Notes: generated from the letters alone by a model not told the origin. Positions 1 to 9,720 are shown, counted from the stretch's first letter. The stretch: DNA of 64,000 nt from Bifidobacterium tissieri (GCF_002259645.1 NZ_MWWV01000002.1:154980-218979), one strand, 5' to 3'. Translations and numbers: made by a program.

Positions 1-203
1 AGGTCGCCCTGATAGCCCTTGTCCGAGTTGGCGACGGCGACCTTCATGCCGCCGGTGTTGCTGTATGGATCCCAGTTGGCGTAGATGTTGAACCATGCGT
101 AGAACGACGGCATGAGGATCAGGCCGATGGCGATGATGAGCGCGATCACGCTGCTGCGGATGTGCCGCATGTCGGTGTGGAATATGGTCCATACGTTCCT
201 CAT
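1..203 (-). CDS. YhgE/Pip family membrane protein, N-terminal part only
   Basis: Only about the first 67 residues are in the window; the gene runs off the left edge. Its start codon overlaps the stop of the upstream gene by one base (TGATG), so the two are probably translationally coupled. The visible part has a basic N-terminus, one hydrophobic segment at about residues 16-34, and then a motif with N-W-D-P-Y-S-N-T-G-G, which is close to the equivalent stretch of the complete YhgE-like gene next door. This is the usual start of the YhgE/Pip family (integral membrane proteins related to phage-infection protein and ABC-2 permeases). Transport substrate is unknown. Confidence 0.85.
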   Translation of the reverse strand, partial: MRNVWTIFHTDMRHIRSSVIALIIAIGLILMPSFYAWFNIYANWDPYSNTGGMKVAVANSDKGYQGD

Positions 204-2845
204 CAGTGGACATCCTTTCCGTTGGCATTGGTCCTGTTGGCATTGGCCTCGACGCCGGCGCCCTCATTGATATTGCCCCCGTCGCCGGCGTTCCCCGCGG
301 CATGCCGGGCGACGCTTCCGCCGGCGTTTCCTGCGATGCCGTCGGCTATCACGGCGCGCCCGGCGGCCGCTACGGAGCGAAGCAGGCTTTCGGCGCCCAT
401 TGTGCTGTCATGCGCCTGCCTCGGCAGGTGGAGGTGGATGTATTCGAGGATGATCAGCGCGATGTCCACGACGACTACCATCGCCAGCCAGGCCACGAGG
501 AATCCGATGCTCGGCCCGACGACCATCATGACGATGAGGAACACGACGGGGATGATCCAGATAAGATGGAACCCGATGCGCACCAGATGTGGGTACAGCC
601 GCTCGAACTTCCTCGCCCGGCGTCGTACGCCGGCGCCCCAGGTCGGATCGGCGAGCATCTTGCGCACGGTGATCATGATGTTGCGTTCGGAGCTGACGAT
701 CTCCAATCGCTGCGCGTTGACCAGATCGGTATCCGCTAGTTCGCGGTTGAATAGATCATTGAGATTGGCGAGCGCCGGGCGGCACAGCATCGCCACGAGC
801 AGGAACGCCACGGCGAACATGGAGGTCTGCCAGATGCGCGTCCAGAAGTCCGTGCCATAGAAGCCCCCGATCGATTCGCGCAGCGCCTCGACGCCATACG
901 TGAACGGCAGCATCGGGTACAGCAGTCGGTAGAAGTGGGGCATCATCTCGATTGGGTACATACCGCCCGCGCCCGGCACCTGCAATATCAGGAAGATCAC
1001 GCTCAATGCCATGCCGATGTGCCGGAACATCATGACCAGACTGTAGGCGATTGATACGTAGGTCATCGAGCATACGATGGTGCCCAGATAGTACGCCCAT
1101 GGCACGTTGCACTGGATGCCGATGACGAGGTTGCCTGATGCGATGACGATGCCCTGCAGCACCGCAACAACCATGAGTAGCAGCCACCGTCCGAGGAACG
1201 CCTGCTTGGGCGTGAGCGCGTCAATGCCTTCCGAATCGGCATCATTACGTATGAGGGTGAGCGCCACAAACGCGCCCGCCCAGCATGCCAGGTTCGTGAA
1301 GAACGGGGCGATGGCGGTGCCGTAGTTCTTCATCGGATAGTACTCGCGGGTCTCCAGACCGACCGGGGATGCGAGGAACGAGGACACCTGATCGGCGTCC
1401 ACGTGCGCAAGGCCCTTGACGCCTGCCCACGCGTCGCTCGCACGGAGGACGGCGAAATCGGCCTGCGTGCGTTGCACCGATGCACCCACGCGATCGAGGG
1501 CCTTGCCCGTCTGCCCCATCACCTTGGACGCCGATTCGAGCGTCGTGTCGAGCTGTGTGAGATCGGCATCGATGCGACCAAGCGATTCGGCGGTCGCACC
1601 CACGGTTCCGGACAGTCCGACGAGCTGGGTGGAGACACCTGTGAGGGCGGAGTCAATCCTGCTCGAAGCGTCCGAGGACAGGCTGGAGAGCCCGTCGGCC
1701 TTGCCGTTCAATGCGTCTAGGGAATCGGAGAGCTTCTTGCCGCCCGCCTGCATCGCCGAGGGGATGCCATTGTTCAGTTGCCTCATCGCTTCGATCTGTG
1801 CGGCGAGGTCGCTCTGATGCTGTTTCGCCTGTGCGAGGGCGTCCGAGTCTGCGAACTGTGGGTCGGATTCCATCGCCTCGATCGCATCCCCTAAGGCATC
1901 GTTCGCGGATTCGAGAGTGGACAGCGAGGCGTCGACACGGCCGGAGATGTCCGCAGCATTGCCGTTGACGGTATCCGCCATGCCGTTGATGCGGCCCTTA
2001 AGGGAGCCGGCCCCGGACTGTACCTGTCCGATGGTCGTATTCATGGAGTGTTGGAACGCCGACAATCCGGTACGTGCGGAGTCGACGGAGGATGCCGTGT
2101 CGTTGACGCTCGTGGAAAGGGCGTCGGCGCGACCGGCGATGCCCGTCATGCTTTGGCGGGACCTCGTGATTGTCGCTCGCGCATCGGTGATGGAGGACTG
2201 CGCGTCATCTACTTTGCCGCGGGCCGCCACGATGCTGGATTGGGCTTCGCTCAGCTTGCCGTCCAGCTGGTTCGCTGTCCCGTCGAGCTGGCCGTTCATC
2301 TTGCCGGCCTCTTCGGAGAGCGTCTTCGTGACGGTCGCGCTGACAGTGGAGACGAACGATTCGTTGATCTGCTGCTCAAGGGCCGCGGCGCCGGATTGCG
2401 TCACACGCGGCGCGAGCGTGTTGACCTTCTCGTTGACATAGTAGGACAGTTCGGGCCGCGTGAACTTCCCCTGCAGCACGCTGGTCAGGTCCGCACTGAA
2501 ATCCTTCGGGATCACAATGGCCGCATAGTATTCGCCGGATTTCACGCCGTTGACGGCGGCTGTCTCGTCCACGAAGCGCCATCCCAGATCGTGGTTGTCC
2601 TTCAAGGCGTCCATGGTCTGGTCGCCCACATTCATTTCGGAGCCGTTCACCATGGTTCCCGCATCGTTGTTGACCACTGCAATCGGCACGTCGCCGGTAT
2701 TCGCATACGGGTCCATGTTCGCCGCGATGTTGAGCCATGCATACAGTCCCGGCACGAAGCATGACGCCAGAACGATGAACACGGCGAAGGGCACCGCGCA
2801 GATCCGCTTCACATCGCGGATGAAGACGCGCAACACGTTATGCAT
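203..2845 (-). CDS. YhgE/Pip family membrane protein (ABC-2-like)
   Basis: 880 residues. One membrane segment lies near residues 15-38, followed by a conserved N-M-D-P-Y-A-N-T-G-D-V-P-I-A-V-V-N-N-D block, a long Ser/Ala/Asp-rich extracellular region (about 170-480) predicted to be helical or coiled-coil, and a C-terminal cluster of about six membrane segments (about 520-810). This is the full YhgE/Pip architecture. The family is linked to phage adsorption in lactococci and to type VII-like secretion or small-molecule export; which applies here is unknown. It follows the TetR gene by 25 bases and overlaps the next YhgE gene, so all three form one operon probably controlled by that TetR protein. 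Confidence 0.9.
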   Translation of the reverse strand: MHNVLRVFIRDVKRICAVPFAVFIVLASCFVPGLYAWLNIAANMDPYANTGDVPIAVVNNDAGTMVNGSEMNVGDQTMDALKDNHDLGWRFVDETAAVNGVKSGEYYAAIVIPKDFSADLTSVLQGKFTRPELSYYVNEKVNTLAPRVTQSGAAALEQQINESFVSTVSATVTKTLSEEAGKMNGQLDGTANQLDGKLSEAQSSIVAARGKVDDAQSSITDARATITRSRQSMTGIAGRADALSTSVNDTASSVDSARTGLSAFQHSMNTTIGQVQSGAGSLKGRINGMADTVNGNAADISGRVDASLSTLESANDALGDAIEAMESDPQFADSDALAQAKQHQSDLAAQIEAMRQLNNGIPSAMQAGGKKLSDSLDALNGKADGLSSLSSDASSRIDSALTGVSTQLVGLSGTVGATAESLGRIDADLTQLDTTLESASKVMGQTGKALDRVGASVQRTQADFAVLRASDAWAGVKGLAHVDADQVSSFLASPVGLETREYYPMKNYGTAIAPFFTNLACWAGAFVALTLIRNDADSEGIDALTPKQAFLGRWLLLMVVAVLQGIVIASGNLVIGIQCNVPWAYYLGTIVCSMTYVSIAYSLVMMFRHIGMALSVIFLILQVPGAGGMYPIEMMPHFYRLLYPMLPFTYGVEALRESIGGFYGTDFWTRIWQTSMFAVAFLLVAMLCRPALANLNDLFNRELADTDLVNAQRLEIVSSERNIMITVRKMLADPTWGAGVRRRARKFERLYPHLVRIGFHLIWIIPVVFLIVMMVVGPSIGFLVAWLAMVVVVDIALIILEYIHLHLPRQAHDSTMGAESLLRSVAAAGRAVIADGIAGNAGGSVARHAAGNAGDGGNINEGAGVEANANRTNANGKDVH

Positions 2846-2870
2846 GATATCCGTCCATTCCCTCGTGAAT

Positions 2871-3599
2871 TCACCTACCGGCCGTCACCGCTGCGCCGGA
2901 TGCGTGGACCACTGACGATTCGGAGAGCGACATGTCGATATTTCTGGTTAGCATGGCCAGCCCGATCGCATGCGTGTTGTTGGCTGCAATCCTGACCACA
3001 AGATCAATGGGTTCCCTACGTCCGCGCCGGTACCATTCCTTGAGCGCGCCGACGATCCCGGCCGCCAGATACACGAAGTGGTAGTCCCTCACGGTTTCGG
3101 CGGTCTGGGTTCGGCCGTTGTCGGACGCCAGGCTTGTGTGAGACGCAGAAATCGGATCAATGAGCTCGTTGCAGTATGCACCCATCGTGGTGATGAGATC
3201 GCTTGAGAGCGCGTCCCCAGACTTGCCAGTCACCAGCAGGGACATGGATTCATTGGCCGTGGCAAACTCGAAGATCTCATGGATGAGGGGTTCGTAGTCG
3301 TCATGGAGGATCTCCCCGCGATGGCGGGCGATGATGTCCTTGTACGAGTCGATGAGCTCGCGTTTGAGCTGATCGAACAGGGCGTAGATGTCCGTGTAAT
3401 GCACATAGAACGTCGCCCGGTTGACGTCCGCGAGACGGGTGAGCTCCATCACCGAAATCTTGTTGAGCGGCTTGGTCTCCAGCAGTTTGACCAATGCATT
3501 CTGCAGCATCGCCCGAGTGCGGCGTGACCGCCTGTCCATGGGCTTGGATTGCCCTTCGTCAGATTCGCCGATACCCGTACGAGTGCCCACCTCTGCCAT
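2871..3599 (-). CDS. TetR/AcrR family transcriptional regulator
   Basis: 242 residues. The N-terminal DNA-binding domain is clear: R-R-S-R-R-T-R-A-M-L-Q-N-A followed by the helix-turn-helix stretch I-S-V-M-E-L-T-R-L-A-D-V-N-R-A-T-F-Y-V-H-Y at about residues 48-69. The C-terminal ligand domain is not recognisable, so the inducer is unknown. A GGAGGT site precedes the start. It is the first gene of the operon with the two YhgE/Pip proteins and most likely represses it; a 14-base palindrome lies upstream near a possible -10 (see separate entry). Confidence 0.9.
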   Translation of the reverse strand: MAEVGTRTGIGESDEGQSKPMDRRSRRTRAMLQNALVKLLETKPLNKISVMELTRLADVNRATFYVHYTDIYALFDQLKRELIDSYKDIIARHRGEILHDDYEPLIHEIFEFATANESMSLLVTGKSGDALSSDLITTMGAYCNELIDPISASHTSLASDNGRTQTAETVRDYHFVYLAAGIVGALKEWYRRGRREPIDLVVRIAANNTHAIGLAMLTRNIDMSLSESSVVHASGAAVTAGR

Positions 3600-3918
3600 T
3601 CCGTACCTCCAATGATTCGATCCGTCACGCCACGCTGGTCGAAATACCAGAATCTTCGTTGTTGTGCATGGTCCGTCGTCTCGGCAATATCATAGCAAAC
3701 ACTCTTCGACAACTGTCGATAAACAATGCAACTGTCAAAAAGTAGACTCACCCATTAGATCAGCAACGTGACGCAGGCGGGAGATCCACAGAACAGACGT
3801 CAACCCACTGACGCCGGCTTGCAAATCTTCGCGACACGCCGAAGAGAGCGGCAAATTGAGCGGTCAGGCAGTTGGTCGGTACGACGATTTTCGTTGGAAT
3901 ACCGCCAGTTCTTCGGCA
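3600..3918. promoter_or_regulatory. tetR promoter region with 14-bp palindrome
   Basis: This gene-free stretch upstream of the TetR gene holds TCGACAACTGTCGA at 3705-3718 (two 6-base arms with a 2-base centre). On the minus strand a possible -10 (TATGAT) is at 3688-3693, which would put the palindrome over the -35 position, as expected for an autorepressor site. A second CAACTGTC half-site occurs at about 3728-3735. Nothing else was recognised. Confidence 0.4.
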
Positions 3919-4566
3919 TTAAGCTGTGAATCTCGTATCCTCCCGCAGTATGCGGCCGTCGAGGGTTTCAACGAAGTCCAGCCAAGGCTGAGAACCATCC
4001 TCCGCACCTTCGTGCAGGGAGATTTGTTGCACACGGCCATCGGTCAGAGTCACATCCACCGAAGTCGCGGAATCGGCGTTCACCCGCAGCACCCGGCGTT
4101 CGGTCTCATATGGCTCCAGAACGGTGATGAACCTCGCCGACTCCGACGCCTCAGCCGCCCGCACCGCATAGAACCGGCGGACCTGGTGCTCATCGCCAGG
4201 GAACGCATCCACGCCTACGCATGCGCGCAGTCGCACCGGCTCCGAGGCCAAATTCCCCGATGACAGCAGAGCATCCAGATTCCAAACCAAGTCACCCGGC
4301 TCGCCATGATCCACCGTGCTGGTGGGAATCGCCTGCGGGAATTCATGCCCCTGGATGGTCACGCGACCATCCGCGTAATCTCTGCCGATACCTTGTCCGG
4401 CATCAACATTGACCATCTCGTAGGGCAGATTGGCGAGCGCGATTTCGCTGCCATCCGCCAGCTCCAGCTGTGCACTCCCCCAGAACACCGACTGCGGCGT
4501 ACGCACCGGCGTTCCCTTTTCATTGGCCACGTCGTGTTGTGTTACCCGCAGAACCAGGCGCCGCAC
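3919..4566 (-). CDS. Unknown beta-rich protein, 5' end probably frameshifted
   Basis: From the only usual in-frame start, a GTG without a Shine-Dalgarno, the product has 215 residues. The reading frame stays open and protein-like for 27 codons upstream (…H-G-S-L-N-G-W-I-L-G-R-D-E-T-D) back to a TGA at 4648-4650. An ATG at 4649-4651 lies one base out of frame, separated by an AAAA run; loss of one A would give a continuous longer protein. Composition suggests beta strands with a segment A-R-F-I-T-V-L-E-P-Y-E that loosely recalls the C-terminal sandwich of heparinase II/III-like proteins, but I cannot assign a family. The gene stands alone and is divergent from the next small gene. Confidence 0.55.
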   Translation of the reverse strand: MRRLVLRVTQHDVANEKGTPVRTPQSVFWGSAQLELADGSEIALANLPYEMVNVDAGQGIGRDYADGRVTIQGHEFPQAIPTSTVDHGEPGDLVWNLDALLSSGNLASEPVRLRACVGVDAFPGDEHQVRRFYAVRAAEASESARFITVLEPYETERRVLRVNADSATSVDVTLTDGRVQQISLHEGAEDGSQPWLDFVETLDGRILREDTRFTA

Positions 4567-4739
4567 GCCGTCGATCCGTATGTCCGTTTCGTCACGTCCG
4601 AGGATCCAGCCGTTGAGGCTGCCGTGTGCCAGCTCACAACCTTTTGATCATAGTCTCATTTCGAGGACTATGAACAGTGGTTTGCCGTTGGTAAAACAGT
4701 GGAGTTCCGCGCTTAACAAACCATGGGAGGCCTTCTATC

Positions 4740-5072
4740 ATGGGAGCCATGAGCATTCCAACAGAGTATCCAATGAAGCAGTATCTCGGCGGCATCGTGG
4801 AAGCACTGAAGGCCGCTCCCACCAATGGCGCCAATCCGAACGACGTGGAGACCATCCGGTTCTACGGCGAGCTGGGCAACGATGCACCTGACTCGCAGTT
4901 GCCGAACGTGCTGGCCGCCATCGCCCGTGTGACCCGTTCCGTCTCCGAAGACGAGGCCGCCAAGGCCGCGTTCTCTAAGGCCGGCGGTTTCGGTTACGTG
5001 AAGGACGCACAGCACGCCATCATGGCCACGCTTGACAAGGATTCCGAGGATCTGGTCAAGAAGCGTGGCTGA
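4740..5072 (+). CDS. Small conserved-looking protein of unknown function
   Basis: 110 residues, acidic, no membrane segment. A GGGAGG site lies 8 bases before the ATG; a second ATG three codons in (4749) is also possible. The C-terminus (K-D-A-Q-H-A-I-M-A-T-L-D-K-D-S-E-D-L-V-K-K-R-G) looks helical. A good rho-independent terminator follows within 90 bases, so it is a single-gene unit. I do not recognise the family; codon use matches its neighbours. Confidence 0.7.
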   Translation: MGAMSIPTEYPMKQYLGGIVEALKAAPTNGANPNDVETIRFYGELGNDAPDSQLPNVLAAIARVTRSVSEDEAAKAAFSKAGGFGYVKDAQHAIMATLDKDSEDLVKKRG

Positions 5073-5118
5073 GAGCCGACCGCTTACGCTATCCGTCCGG
5101 CTTTCATAGCGATTCTTC

Positions 5119-5158
5119 ACCCGCGTTGGGGATCTGAATGATCTTCGCGCGGGTTTTT
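5119..5158 (+). terminator. Rho-independent terminator after the 110-aa gene
   Basis: ACCCGCG at 5119-5125 pairs with CGCGGGT at 5148-5154 and is followed by TTTT. It ends the unknown 110-residue gene. Confidence 0.7.
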
Positions 5159-5239
5159 CGTATTTCCATTTCCTGGACCGTGCACGACGACATGACAACA
5201 CGACGATACAGCGGCCCCTAACCCAAACGGCGGATTCTA

Positions 5240-5281
5240 ACCAAAACGGCTTCGATCACGTACAAAAACGCGATCGAAGCC
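5240..5281 (-). terminator. Terminator of purE-purK
   Basis: GGCTTCGATC (5248-5257) pairs perfectly with GATCGAAGCC (5272-5281). Read on the minus strand the stem is followed by GTTTTGG, as expected for a terminator just after purK. Confidence 0.6.
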
Positions 5282-5306
5282 AGAAAGAGGAAAGAGGAAC
5301 GAGCTT

Positions 5307-6476
5307 CTACTTGAGGTCGTCCCACACGCCGGTGGCTTCAAGCTCGGCCACGGTACGCGCCGGGTCATCGGTGAGCACGGTGATATGGCCCATCTTGCGG
5401 TTGTGCCGCACCTGGGCCTTGCCGTAGTCGTGCACATTCCACTCCGGATGGTCGGCGATCAGCGCACGGCTGGGCGCCACATGCTGACCGAGCACGTTCA
5501 CCATCACGGCCGGGCTGAGCAGCTTCGGCTCAGGCAGCGGCCAGCCGGCGATGCCGCGGATGTGCGCGTCGAACTGGTCGATCGAGCACGCCTCGATGGT
5601 GTAGTGACCGGAGTTGTGCGGACGAGGCGCAAGCTCGTTGACCACCACTCGGCCGTCCTTGGTGATGAACAGCTCGATGGCCAGGGTGCCGGCGAGTTCA
5701 AAGCCCTTGGCCAGACGCAGCGCAAGCTCCTTGGCCTGGCGATGCAGATCCTCGCTGACGTCGGCCGGGGCGACCGTGGTGTGCAGGATGTTGTTGCGGT
5801 GATCGTTGCGCACCATCGGGAAGGTCACGTAATCCTTGCCGTTGCCGGAGACGAGGATCGACGCCTCGAACGCGAAGTCCACGAATCCCTCGAGGATGCT
5901 GGGTGGGAATCCGCCGCCACGATCGCCGCGGGCACGGATCTTCTCCAGGTCGGTGTCGTTCCTCAGCACATGCTGGCCATGGCCGTCGTAGCCGCCGGAA
6001 CGGGTCTTGAGCACACACGGATAGTGCAGGTCGTCAATGGCGGCCTCGAGCTCGTCGAAGTCGTTGACCGCACGCCACGGGGCGGTCTCGGTGCCGTGCT
6101 CGTTGATGAATGTCTTCTCGTTCACACGATCCTGCGTCACGCGCAGCAGATCGGTGCCCTGCGGGGCGGCCACCAAATGACGCACCTCATCGATGGCGTC
6201 GGCGTCCACGTTCTCGAACTCGTAGGTGAGCACGTCGGACTTCTCCGCCAGATCATGAATGGCGGTCTTGTCATCGTATTCGCCAACCACCTGGAAGTCG
6301 GCCACCTGCGCGGTCGGGCAATCGGGAGTCGGATCGAGCACGCCAATGCGGAAGCCGCGGTACTTCGCCACGATCGCCATCATGCGACCGAGTTGACCGC
6401 CGCCGACGATGCCGATCGTCGCGCCCGGCATCAGCATCTTCACGGCGCCGTTGGTTTCCTCAGACAAGCTGGGCAT
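5307..6476 (-). CDS. purK: 5-(carboxyamino)imidazole ribonucleotide synthase
   Basis: 389 residues. Uses ATP and bicarbonate to carboxylate AIR to N5-CAIR in purine synthesis. N-terminal motif [12 protein letters not shown] at about residues 22-33 and the ATP-grasp core ([17 protein letters not shown], then E-G-F-V-D-F, then [14 protein letters not shown]) are typical of PurK. The start has GGAGGAA upstream and overlaps the end of purE by 17 bases, indicating coupled translation. Length is normal for the family. Confidence 0.97.
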   Translation of the reverse strand: MPSLSEETNGAVKMLMPGATIGIVGGGQLGRMMAIVAKYRGFRIGVLDPTPDCPTAQVADFQVVGEYDDKTAIHDLAEKSDVLTYEFENVDADAIDEVRHLVAAPQGTDLLRVTQDRVNEKTFINEHGTETAPWRAVNDFDELEAAIDDLHYPCVLKTRSGGYDGHGQHVLRNDTDLEKIRARGDRGGGFPPSILEGFVDFAFEASILVSGNGKDYVTFPMVRNDHRNNILHTTVAPADVSEDLHRQAKELALRLAKGFELAGTLAIELFITKDGRVVVNELAPRPHNSGHYTIEACSIDQFDAHIRGIAGWPLPEPKLLSPAVMVNVLGQHVAPSRALIADHPEWNVHDYGKAQVRHNRKMGHITVLTDDPARTVAELEATGVWDDLK

Positions 6477-6957
6477 TCGATTCCTCCACCTTCTTCTTCA
6501 GACCGTCGCGGTACTCCTGCAGTTCCTTGGCCAGACGCTCATCGGTGGTCGACAGGATGCTCACGGCCAGCAGGCCGGCGTTCGTGGCACCGGAATTGCC
6601 CACGGCCGTGGTGGCCACGGGGATGCCACCGGGCATCTGCACGATCGACAGCAGCGAATCCCAGCCGGACAGGGCATGGGAGCGCACCGGCACACCGATG
6701 ACGGGAAGCGTGGTCTGTGCGGCGATCATGCCGGGAAGATGCGCGGCGCCGCCGGCACCGGCGATGATCACATGGAAGCCCTTCTCACGCGCGGAGTGGG
6801 CGAAGTCGGCCATGAGCTCCGGCGTACGGTGGGCGGAGATCACCTGCTTGTGGTACGGAACACCGAACTGATCCAGCATCTCGCAAGCGTGCTTCATGGT
6901 CTCCCAGTCACTGGAAGAACCCATAACCACCGCCACCAATGGTGTGTTTTCGGCCAT
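6460..6957 (-). CDS. purE: N5-carboxyaminoimidazole ribonucleotide mutase
   Basis: 165 residues, the usual size for class I PurE, which converts N5-CAIR made by PurK to CAIR. The signature [12 protein letters not shown] is at residues 10-21, followed by the catalytic S-A-H-R-T-P block (about 41-46) and [11 protein letters not shown]. Preceded by GGGAGG. First gene of the purE-purK unit. No PUR-box-like or riboswitch structure was recognised in the short upstream gap. Confidence 0.97.
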   Translation of the reverse strand: MAENTPLVAVVMGSSSDWETMKHACEMLDQFGVPYHKQVISAHRTPELMADFAHSAREKGFHVIIAGAGGAAHLPGMIAAQTTLPVIGVPVRSHALSGWDSLLSIVQMPGGIPVATTAVGNSGATNAGLLAVSILSTTDERLAKELQEYRDGLKKKVEESNAQLV

Positions 6958-7074
6958 ATCAAACCTCCCGTTCGCGGCCCCGTAAGAACAGATACCACTG
7001 TACGCACGACTGGGGAAAACGGGGAGCCCTGCAAACGGCGCGGACGACCGGCCGAATATCCGCCTGTCCGCCCG

Positions 7075-8127
7075 TCAGTTCTCGGCAAGGACCTCCACAC
7101 GGACCTTCTTGGAGCGCAGGAACGCGATCGCGTCGCGAATGTTGCGTTCGGGGCCTTCAAACACCGCCACGATGCCGCCGATCGGATACTTGCCCACGAT
7201 CTGCACGTCGGCGAGCATGATGTTCACATCGATGCCGAACTTGCGCGTGACCAGCGACACCAGCGGCTCGGAAACATCCTCATGCACGTAGCGCAACGAA
7301 ATGAGCTTCTGCCCAGGACGCAGATCCACCACCGGATCATGGCCGTCGAGCAGGGTCTGCACCTTGCCCAGACTGGACGCGGACTGGGTGAAGATGCGAG
7401 TCTGCGCGGCCTGCGGATCGGCGAGCACGGCGTGCGTGACGCCCTCCTCCACCACCAGACCGCGATCAAGCACCACGATGTGGTCGCAGATCTCCTTGAC
7501 TGCGGAAATCTCATGCGTGGCAAGCAATACGGTGGCGTTCGACTCGTGGGCGAACTGCTGCACGAGCCGCAGAATATCAAGGCTTTCCAGATGATCCTGC
7601 GCGGCGGTCGCCTCATCGAGCAGCACGATACGCGGATCCGACGCGAACGCCTTCGCCACCGCGGCGCGTTGCAGTTCACCACCGGACAACTGTGCGGGAT
7701 ACGTATCCTTCTGCGAGCGCAGACTCACCTCGCGCAGCAGTCGGAACGCCTTGGCACGAGCCTTTTCGTCGGGTTCGTGCGCCTCCGGATCCTCGCCGGC
7801 GGCGATGGCGACGGATTCGAGGATGGTCCGGTCGGGATCGAAGTCGGGGAACACGCCCACCTTGCTGATCTGCGCCTGCACCGCGGCGAGTCCGCGATCG
7901 TCGAGCGCGCCGAGATCCTGTCCCAGCACGCTAATCGTGCCGGAAGTGGGGGTAAGGGTGTGGTCGACGAGTTTGAGCAACGTGGTCTTGCCTGCGCCGC
8001 CCAGACCGATGATGCCGTAGATGCCGCCGGCCTCGAAGTTGAGATTCACATCCTTGATCAGCGACTTGGGACCGTCCGCGGTCAGCACCGTCTTGGTCAC
8101 CGAAGAGAAGACTATCGCGTCGACCAT
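7075..8127 (-). CDS. MetN-like ABC transporter ATPase with NIL domain, orphan
   Basis: 350 residues from the ATG at 8127, chosen because GGAAGGGG lies 8 bases upstream; an in-frame start at 8250 would add 41 low-complexity residues. Walker A G-L-G-G-A-G-K-T-T at about 41-49, signature L-S-G-G-E-L-Q, Walker B R-I-V-L-L-D-E-A-T, and A-T-H-E switch are all intact. The last about 80 residues look like the NIL domain (R-Y-V-H-E-D-V-S-E-P-L-V-S…P-I-G-G-I-V-A-V-F) that binds methionine in MetN. No permease or binding protein is adjacent, so either partners are elsewhere or it has a different role. Confidence 0.85.
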   Translation of the reverse strand: MVDAIVFSSVTKTVLTADGPKSLIKDVNLNFEAGGIYGIIGLGGAGKTTLLKLVDHTLTPTSGTISVLGQDLGALDDRGLAAVQAQISKVGVFPDFDPDRTILESVAIAAGEDPEAHEPDEKARAKAFRLLREVSLRSQKDTYPAQLSGGELQRAAVAKAFASDPRIVLLDEATAAQDHLESLDILRLVQQFAHESNATVLLATHEISAVKEICDHIVVLDRGLVVEEGVTHAVLADPQAAQTRIFTQSASSLGKVQTLLDGHDPVVDLRPGQKLISLRYVHEDVSEPLVSLVTRKFGIDVNIMLADVQIVGKYPIGGIVAVFEGPERNIRDAIAFLRSKKVRVEVLAEN

Positions 8128-8531
8128 CGGGGGTTCCCCTTCCATTCCGTTCGTTCCGTCCATACCGTCATATCCATACGCTGCGTTTCGCGCGATGCGG
8201 CCCACCGTTGCGGTGGCGTCCATCGTTACGTTTGTTTCACGCGTATTCACTGATTGCGATGGTAGTGAAGTTCGCGCACGGTTTCCAGCAGCTCATGTGG
8301 GGATGTCGTGGCGGACCTGAGATGGGCCCATCGCGCTTTGCCTCATCGGATCGTTGCAATATCAACGATTGTGGGCACATGAGAGGAATTGATATAAGCG
8401 GCGATTGTAGGCACCGATCAAATATTCGTAATTGACGCGCCAAAGCGACGCACACAATCAGCACCCACAATCGACACATGCCGACCAACGCATACCGCCC
8501 GCACACCTACCGACCGGATGCACGCCGAACG
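8128..8531. other. Gap between metN-like and oxidoreductase genes
   Basis: About 400 bases without a convincing gene. A possible minus-strand promoter for the metN-like gene has -10 TACAAT at 8404-8409 and -35 TTACGA at 8426-8431 (16-base spacer). Short repeats GATTGT(G/A)GGCAC occur at about 8369 and 8404, and CCCACAATC near 8464 is the inverse of the first. Role unknown. Confidence 0.3.
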
Positions 8532-9521
8532 TCACACGTGCAGCACGACCTTGCCGAACACGTCGCCGTCCAGCACCTTGCGGAATGCCGCCGGCGCATC
8601 GGCGAGCGCGTACGTGGAGTCGATCACAGGATGGATGTCGGCGTGTTCGACGAATCGCAGGAGTCGCGCGAAGTCGTCGCGCGTTCCCATGGTCACGCCC
8701 TGCACGCGGATGTCCTGGAAGAACACGCGGGTGAGTTCGGCACCCGGCTGATCGCCGGTGGTGGCGCCGCAGATGGCGATCGTGCCGCCGGGGCGTACGG
8801 ATTTGACGGAATGCGACCATGTGGCCGCACCCACGGATTCGATCACCGCGTCGACCTTGCGCGGCAGTCTGGCCCCGGATTCGAACGCCGCGTCGGCACC
8901 CAACGCCACGGCACGGTCACGCTTGTCCTCGCTGCGCGAGGTGACGAACACCTCGAGTCCGGCCGCATGCGCGAGCTGGATGGCCGCGGTGGAGACACCG
9001 CCGCCCGCACCCTGCACGAGAATCGTGTCGCCGGGCTTCACGCCGGCCGCACTGAACACGAGCGAGTAGGCGGTCAGCCAGCTGGTGCCGAGCGCGGCGG
9101 TCTCGTCGAAGCTCAGGTTCGCGGGTTTGGCGAACACGTTGGCGCTGGGCACCTGCGTTTTCTCGGCGAGTGTGCCGGCGTACTTCTCGGACAGGATGCT
9201 GCGGCGCTCGCCTGGGGCCACGCCGTTGCCGTCGGCGCCGACGAACGTATAGAGCACGACTTCGCTGCCCGCCTTGAGTCCCTTGCGCACGGGGATGTCC
9301 TCGTCGAGGATGCCCGCGGCGTCGGTGCCGAGGATCATCGGGGTCTGTGCCGCGGACAGTCCCACGCCCTGCAACGACCACAGATCGTGGTGGTTCACGG
9401 TGGCGGATTTCACGCTGATCGTGGACCAGTACTCTCGCGGCGTCGGTTCGGGCCGCTCCCCCACTTCCAGTACGGACAGCGGGTCGTCGTAATTCACATC
9501 GTTCGCGTATACGGCCTTCAT
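8532..9521 (-). CDS. MDR-family quinone oxidoreductase-like, zinc-independent
   Basis: 329 residues of the medium-chain dehydrogenase/reductase fold. The nucleotide site is V-Q-G-A-G-G-G-V-S-T-A-A at about residues 157-168. The catalytic zinc ligands of true alcohol dehydrogenases are absent: the usual Cys is replaced in V-N-H-H-D-L-W and the G-H-E motif is G-T-D-A-A-G, so a zinc-independent NADPH:quinone or enone reductase is more likely. AAAGGA precedes the ATG. It diverges from the Dxs-like gene across an intergenic region with three GTGATCAC-centred sites and may share their control. Confidence 0.85.
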   Translation of the reverse strand: MKAVYANDVNYDDPLSVLEVGERPEPTPREYWSTISVKSATVNHHDLWSLQGVGLSAAQTPMILGTDAAGILDEDIPVRKGLKAGSEVVLYTFVGADGNGVAPGERRSILSEKYAGTLAEKTQVPSANVFAKPANLSFDETAALGTSWLTAYSLVFSAAGVKPGDTILVQGAGGGVSTAAIQLAHAAGLEVFVTSRSEDKRDRAVALGADAAFESGARLPRKVDAVIESVGAATWSHSVKSVRPGGTIAICGATTGDQPGAELTRVFFQDIRVQGVTMGTRDDFARLLRFVEHADIHPVIDSTYALADAPAAFRKVLDGDVFGKVVLHV

Positions 9522-9665
9522 TGGCGTTCCTTTCGTTTGGCGTTCCGTCGGATTCCGGTTCGTACCGCACAGGCTCTCCGACAGGCATGTCCTCCGTATT
9601 TATTGTGCCGCCGACGCCCGTCAAAACGCATGTCTGACACACCCACGCCGCCGTAGCCGACGCCA

Positions 9666-9720
9666 TAGTGTGATCACACTACGTCATGGCGTGATCACAC
9701 TATGGCCTGGCGTGATCATG
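9666..9720. promoter_or_regulatory. Three GTGATCAC-type operator sites
   Basis: TAGTGTGATCACACTA at 9666-9681 is a perfect 16-base palindrome. A second copy around GTGATCAC at 9691-9698 keeps the right half (TCACACTAT) but has GGC in the left; a third, weaker copy (GGCGTGATCATGG) is at about 9709-9721. The same core, extended to TTAGTGTGATCACACTAA, occurs twice upstream of the gluconate permease gene, which suggests one regulator for both loci. Confidence 0.65.
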
